Shown: one piece after another, positions 7,863 to 10,904 of the stretch | Numbering within the stretch: position 1 is the stretch's first letter | Layout of the letters: each line of letters opens with the position of its first letter | Made by a program: the position numbers and the translations under genes | Notes under the pieces: generated by a model | Seen by the model: the letters and a program-made list of their open reading frames with translations, nothing else | The model's database searches: none | What the model was told of the DNA's origin: nothing | Source: Marinagarivorans sp. UBA5868 | Lineage (GTDB): Bacteria > Pseudomonadota > Gammaproteobacteria > Pseudomonadales > Cellvibrionaceae | DNA length: 10,904 bases | NCBI GenBank assembly: GCA_002432095.1 | Contig: DJFQ01000148.1 | Location: 658 to 11,561 of the forward strand | Reading direction: 5' to 3'

Positions 7863-10034
7863 ATGAGCACCTCCTACCCTTGGCTTTTTTCCCGCATCGG
7901 CGACTTCGACCAAGTGCTGCTGCGATCTGGCGAAGATTTGAAACATCTGGATGAGCTCGATCCAAAGCTGTGGGCGGCGCTGGCGTGCCCGGTAAAAGGT
8001 TTGTTTTTCGATGAAAAAACGCTGAATCTCATCGACGTCGATAATGATGGCCGGGTGCGAGTTCCTGAGATTCTCAAGGCGGTAAATTGGGCGACTCGCT
8101 GCTTAAAAAATCCCGACTTGTTGCTGCAGCCGGCAGCGGAGATTCCTCTCGCGGAAGTGAATGAAGCCGACCCGGATGGCGCCGCTATATTGGCGAGTGC
8201 AAAAACCATGTTGCAGTTTCTTGGCAAACCGGCGGAAGGGGTAATCACCCTGGCGGATGCCGAGTCTCAGCAAGCGGCGATCGCGGTGGCGCCGTTAAAT
8301 GGCGATGGTATTGTGCTGGCCGATTCCACCAACGATGTTGAGTTGAAAACGCTGATTGGAGAAATTCAGGCCGCTTTTCCCGGAATTATTGATGCATCCG
8401 GCAAACCCGGCATTGACCTCCCGGCGGTGGAGAAATTTTATGCCTCCGTGCGCGCGCGTTCGACTTGGCTGGAGCAAGGAAATACCGATTGGTTGAGATC
8501 GGTGGATTGCAAAACCGCTTACGCCGCGTTGAGTGCGGTACGCGAGAAAATCGACGATTATTTCAGCCGCTGCCGAGCCAGCCGGTTTGATCCGCGCGCG
8601 GTGGAACAGCTTAACCAGCCGGTGGCCGCGTGGACGGCATTGTCCGCAGCGGAACTGTCCGCGGACTGTCACGAATTTGCCGACTTTCCCCTGGCCCTGG
8701 TGACCTCTGATGCCATTCTGCCTTTGAATGATGGTGTTAATCCGGCGTGGGAGCCAGCGGTCGCTCAATTCAAGCGCGATGTCGTAATTCCCCTGATCGG
8801 CGACAAATCCACGTTGTCCTTGGCAGAGTGGCAAGATCTGAAACAGCGTTTTGACACCTTTCAGTCTTGGCTTACTGGTGAGGGAGGCAAAGAAGTTGCT
8901 GGGCTGACCACGGAGCGCATTGCGCAGATATTGCAGGGGAGCCAACACAAAGAAGCGCTGGAGGAATTAATTCGCCAGGACTTGGCGGTGCAGCCCCAGG
9001 TCAAAGCGTTTGCCGCTGTGGAAAAACTATTGCGTTTCCGCTTGCACCTTAAGTCGCTGCTTAACAACTTCGTCAACTTTACCGAGTTTTATTCCAATGA
9101 AAGCCGCGCGGTATTCGAAGCCGGTACTCTCTATCTCGACGGCCGCGCTTGCGAGCTGTGTATTGAAGTATACGATCCTGCCAAACACGCCACCCTTGCG
9201 GGACTGAGTAAATGTTTTCTCGCCTACTGCGATTGCACCCGTCCCGATGGAGCGAAAAAAAGCATAGTGGCCGCCTTCACTGGCGGGGATTCGGATTATC
9301 TGCTTGTCGGCCGTAACGGTGTGTTTTACGACCGTGCCGGTCGGGATTGGGATGCGACCATCACCAAGCTGATCGAAAACCCCATCAGCATTCCCCAGGC
9401 ATTTTTCTCGCCCTATAAAAAGTTAATCCGTTTTGTTGAGGAGCGTGCAGCGAAAAGTGCGTCCAGTGCGGAAACCTCAAGCCAGACCATGCTGCAAAGC
9501 ACAACAGAGAAAACGCTAACCACCAAGGATCCCGCTGCGGTACAAGCAGCGCCGAAACCGAAATTCGATATCGGCGTGGTGGCTGCGTTGGGTGTTGCCG
9601 TTGGCGGCGTCACCACCGCCCTCGGTTTGTTGCTGCAAGCTTTTTTTGGCCTCGGCTGGTTGATGCCGCTGGGTCTTTTAGGGCTTTTGTTATTGATCAG
9701 CGGACCTTCAGTCTTTATCGCCTGGTTGAAGTTGCGTCAGAGAAACCTCGGGCCGATTCTCGATGCCTCCGGGTGGGCTGTAAACGGCCAAGTCAAAATC
9801 AACGTGCCCTTTGGTGGTAAGTTGACCGAGGTCGCCAAATTGCCGCCGGGGTCACGTCGCAATCTGGCCGATCCTTATGCGGAAAAGAAAAAGCCGTGGG
9901 GCGCGATACTGGTTCTGTTGCTGGTATTGATTGCGCTCGGCGTAGGTGGCTGGTGCCTCATGACCGGCAAGTGTCCGTGGATCCCTCGTCCGGCACCTGT
10001 GGCCAGCCCTGAGGTGCCGGCGAACCCGTCTTAG
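7863..10034 (+). CDS. Uncharacterised membrane protein with EF-hand loop and three C-terminal membrane segments
   Basis: Function unknown; 723 residues. There is no signal peptide, so residues 1-565 should be cytoplasmic. Residues 58-69 (DVDNDGRVRVPE) form a textbook EF-hand Ca2+-binding loop: acids at 1, 3, 5 and 12, Gly at 6, Val at 8. Degenerate EF-like stretches follow at 146-158 (NGDGIVLADSTND) and 177-190 (DASGKPGIDLPAVE). The middle (about 190-530) is mixed alpha/beta with no catalytic motif I recognise; 421-490 is the most conserved-looking, Cys- and Gly-rich part. Residues 530-568 are a Ser/Thr/Ala-rich linker. Membrane segments lie at about 570-592, 597-621 and 679-699. Basic residues at 566-568, 623-627 and 675-677 predict N-inside, a hairpin, then a third segment leaving a short Pro-rich periplasmic tail with C704 close to C698. 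I recall similar proteins annotated as hypothetical in several phyla. It has its own promoter and terminator, so it is probably a single-gene unit. Confidence 0.85.
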   Translation: MSTSYPWLFSRIGDFDQVLLRSGEDLKHLDELDPKLWAALACPVKGLFFDEKTLNLIDVDNDGRVRVPEILKAVNWATRCLKNPDLLLQPAAEIPLAEVNEADPDGAAILASAKTMLQFLGKPAEGVITLADAESQQAAIAVAPLNGDGIVLADSTNDVELKTLIGEIQAAFPGIIDASGKPGIDLPAVEKFYASVRARSTWLEQGNTDWLRSVDCKTAYAALSAVREKIDDYFSRCRASRFDPRAVEQLNQPVAAWTALSAAELSADCHEFADFPLALVTSDAILPLNDGVNPAWEPAVAQFKRDVVIPLIGDKSTLSLAEWQDLKQRFDTFQSWLTGEGGKEVAGLTTERIAQILQGSQHKEALEELIRQDLAVQPQVKAFAAVEKLLRFRLHLKSLLNNFVNFTEFYSNESRAVFEAGTLYLDGRACELCIEVYDPAKHATLAGLSKCFLAYCDCTRPDGAKKSIVAAFTGGDSDYLLVGRNGVFYDRAGRDWDATITKLIENPISIPQAFFSPYKKLIRFVEERAAKSASSAETSSQTMLQSTTEKTLTTKDPAAVQAAPKPKFDIGVVAALGVAVGGVTTALGLLLQAFFGLGWLMPLGLLGLLLLISGPSVFIAWLKLRQRNLGPILDASGWAVNGQVKINVPFGGKLTEVAKLPPGSRRNLADPYAEKKKPWGAILVLLLVLIALGVGGWCLMTGKCPWIPRPAPVASPEVPANPS

Positions 10035-10060
10035 ATTTGGCCTGCTGCCACTTTTCGAAT

Positions 10061-10083
10061 GGGCCGCATTGCGGCCCTTTTTT
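10061..10083 (+). terminator. Strong intrinsic terminator after the EF-hand membrane protein gene
   Basis: A perfect 7-bp GC-rich stem (GGGCCGC / GCGGCCC) with an ATT loop is followed directly by six T residues. It lies 26 bases past the stop codon at 10032-10034 and isolates this gene from the porin downstream. Confidence 0.9.
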
Positions 10084-10180
10084 CTCTAACTCGTTATTAA
10101 CTGTCACCTTGTGCGGCTATTATTTCGCGTGCCCGAACCGGGCGTGGCTGTATTGCAATAAGGTCTTTTCGGTTACGGGT

Positions 10181-10198
10181 TTGTCATCTGCTTGTCAT
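10181..10198 (+). promoter_or_regulatory. Pho box 1 (PhoB-type binding site)
   Basis: Two identical TTGTCAT 7-mers (10181-10187 and 10192-10198) are separated by 4 bp, giving the 11-bp period of PhoB boxes. Each matches CTGTCAT at 6 of 7 positions. The box ends exactly 10 bp before the TATATT hexamer, as in the E. coli phoA promoter, where the box replaces the -35 element. Confidence 0.8.
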
Positions 10199-10208
10199 AT
10201 TTGCGGCC

Positions 10209-10214
10209 TATATT
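10209..10214 (+). promoter_or_regulatory. -10 element of the Pho-dependent porin promoter
   Basis: TATATT matches TATAAT at 5 of 6 positions. No -35 hexamer lies upstream; Pho box 1 takes its place, the hallmark of activator-dependent PhoB promoters. Transcription would start near 10221. Confidence 0.65.
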
Positions 10215-10223
10215 GCGCGCCGG

Positions 10224-10252
10224 TTGTCATATTTCGTTCATAAAAATGTCAT
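10224..10252 (+). promoter_or_regulatory. Pho box cluster 2 (three 7-mers at 11-bp period)
   Basis: TTGTCAT (10224-10230), CGTTCAT (10235-10241) and ATGTCAT (10246-10252) lie at exact 11-bp steps and match CTGTCAT at 6, 5 and 6 of 7 positions. The cluster is at or just downstream of the start predicted from box 1. A weak -10 candidate (TTTTAT, 10252-10257) begins 10 bp after its second unit, so it may drive a second promoter or modulate the first. Confidence 0.65.
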
Positions 10253-10259
10253 TTTATCC

Positions 10260-10280
10260 GCCACCTTGGCGTGGCTTTTT
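10260..10280 (+). promoter_or_regulatory. Small leader hairpin with T-tract before the porin start
   Basis: GCCAC (10260-10264) and GTGGC (10271-10275) can pair over a 6-base loop, followed by five T residues at 10276-10280. It looks like a miniature terminator in the porin leader, 5 bases before the Shine-Dalgarno. A 5-bp stem is short, so leader attenuation is only a possibility. Confidence 0.3.
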
Positions 10281-10296
10281 CATTTGGGGAGTGTCT

Positions 10297-10904
10297 ATGA
10301 AAAACAAATTAAGTGTGCTCGTTACCTTGGCTGGTCTTGCCCCTGCAATAGCCATGGCGGAAATCTCGTGGTACGGCAAGGCCAATGTTTCATTGGAATG
10401 GGTAGACGAGGGTGAGGAAAGCCATTCGGCGCTGGAAAGCAACGCGTCGAGAATCGGCATTAAGGGTTCTGAGACGCTCAATGATTCCGTAGAAGCCATT
10501 TATCAGTTCGAATACGAAGCCAACATTGACGACAACAATGAAGACGCGTTGGAACAACGTAATATTTTTGTCGGTGTGAAAGGAAATTTTGGTCAGGTGA
10601 TTGGTGGTCATTTCGATACCGCTCTCAAAGCGGCGCAAAACAAAGTGGATTTGTTTAATGATTTGCGCGGCGATATTAAAAACTTCATAACACCGAACGA
10701 CAATCGCGCGGACAATACCGTGATGTATTCATCGCCTTCCGCCAGTGGATTTGTGGCGCATTTGGCGTATATGTCCAGCGAGGACGAAGAGCGAGATGAC
10801 GGCAAATCCGTCGCGCTGACGTATACCTTAGAAGGTCTTTATTTAGCATTGGCTTTCGATCAGGACGTGGAAGCCGAAAATGCCGAAGCTTTGCGTGCGG
10901 TCGC
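10297..10904 (+). CDS. Gram-negative general porin, N-terminal part, cut by window edge
   Basis: Outer-membrane trimeric-type porin for passive diffusion of small solutes; 202 codons are visible. Residues 1-21 are a signal peptide with cleavage AMA|EISW. Porin_4-family signatures follow: the first strand ISWYGKANVSLEW, then NASRIGIKGSETL at 49-61, the strand VEAIYQFEYE at 65-74, QRNIFVGVKGNFGQVIGGHF at 87-106, and a likely constriction-loop region after DTAL at 107-110. ATG 10297 has GGGGAG (10286-10291) 5 bases upstream. The mature visible part is very acidic: by my count 35 Asp/Glu against 13 Lys/Arg, with acidic clusters at 78-86 and 162-168 that may be surface loops. Two Pho-box clusters upstream suggest phosphate-starvation induction, as for E. 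coli PhoE or Pseudomonas OprP. Those porins, however, have basic pores, so phosphate selectivity cannot be assumed here. Confidence 0.9.
   Translation, partial: MKNKLSVLVTLAGLAPAIAMAEISWYGKANVSLEWVDEGEESHSALESNASRIGIKGSETLNDSVEAIYQFEYEANIDDNNEDALEQRNIFVGVKGNFGQVIGGHFDTALKAAQNKVDLFNDLRGDIKNFITPNDNRADNTVMYSSPSASGFVAHLAYMSSEDEERDDGKSVALTYTLEGLYLALAFDQDVEAENAEALRAV

Noticed and set aside
8295..8948. 217-codon open frame on the minus strand
   Set aside because: It lies wholly antisense within the EF-hand membrane protein gene, has no ribosome binding site I can see, and its composition looks like a GC-driven shadow.
10101..10107. Lone CTGTCAC resembling a Pho half site
   Set aside because: No partner 7-mer is found 11 bp on either side, and it is far upstream of the proposed promoter.
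10131..10143. GCCCG-AAC-CGGGC small hairpin
   Set aside because: A 5-bp stem with no T-tract and no relation to a gene end is likely chance in this GC context.

Overview
The window comes from a Gram-negative bacterium, most likely a gammaproteobacterium. It carries a full-length HrpA-type helicase, two outer-membrane beta-barrel proteins with signal peptides, sigma70-like promoters and PhoB-type boxes. Moderate GC and the protein styles remind me of the Cellvibrio/Saccharophagus group, but that placement is inference. It looks like ordinary chromosome: I see no mobile element, CRISPR array, tRNA or rRNA.

Left part, minus strand: positions 1-1860 hold most of a glutamine-dependent NAD+ synthase (nadE), with its C-terminus cut by the window edge. 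Upstream of it on the same strand (1940-3526) is a short-passenger autotransporter-like outer-membrane protein: signal peptide, one cadherin/Ig-like domain, a two-cysteine linker and a C-terminal barrel. A 9-bp hairpin lies between the two genes. The barrel gene has a good promoter with a perfect TATAAT, divergent from hrpA.

Centre, plus strand: 3765-7709 is hrpA, a complete 1314-residue DEAH-box RNA helicase. After a short intergenic region with its own promoter and strong ribosome binding site comes a 723-residue protein of unknown function (7863-10034). It has a large cytoplasmic part with one textbook EF-hand loop and three C-terminal membrane segments. A strong intrinsic terminator follows at 10061-10083.

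Right end, plus strand: 10297 to the edge is the N-terminal 202 residues of a general porin. Its upstream region is the most informative non-coding stretch here. It has two clusters of 7-mers resembling CTGTCAT at 11-bp periodicity, and the first sits exactly 10 bp upstream of a TATATT -10 element, the geometry of classical PhoB-activated promoters. The porin is therefore probably part of the phosphate-starvation regulon.

The genes do not form one pathway. Each seems to be its own transcription unit: NAD+ synthesis, cell surface, ribosome/RNA maintenance, an uncharacterised Ca2+-binding-like membrane protein and a phosphate-regulated porin. The best candidates for something undescribed are the EF-hand membrane protein and the tandem Pho-box control of an unusually acidic porin.
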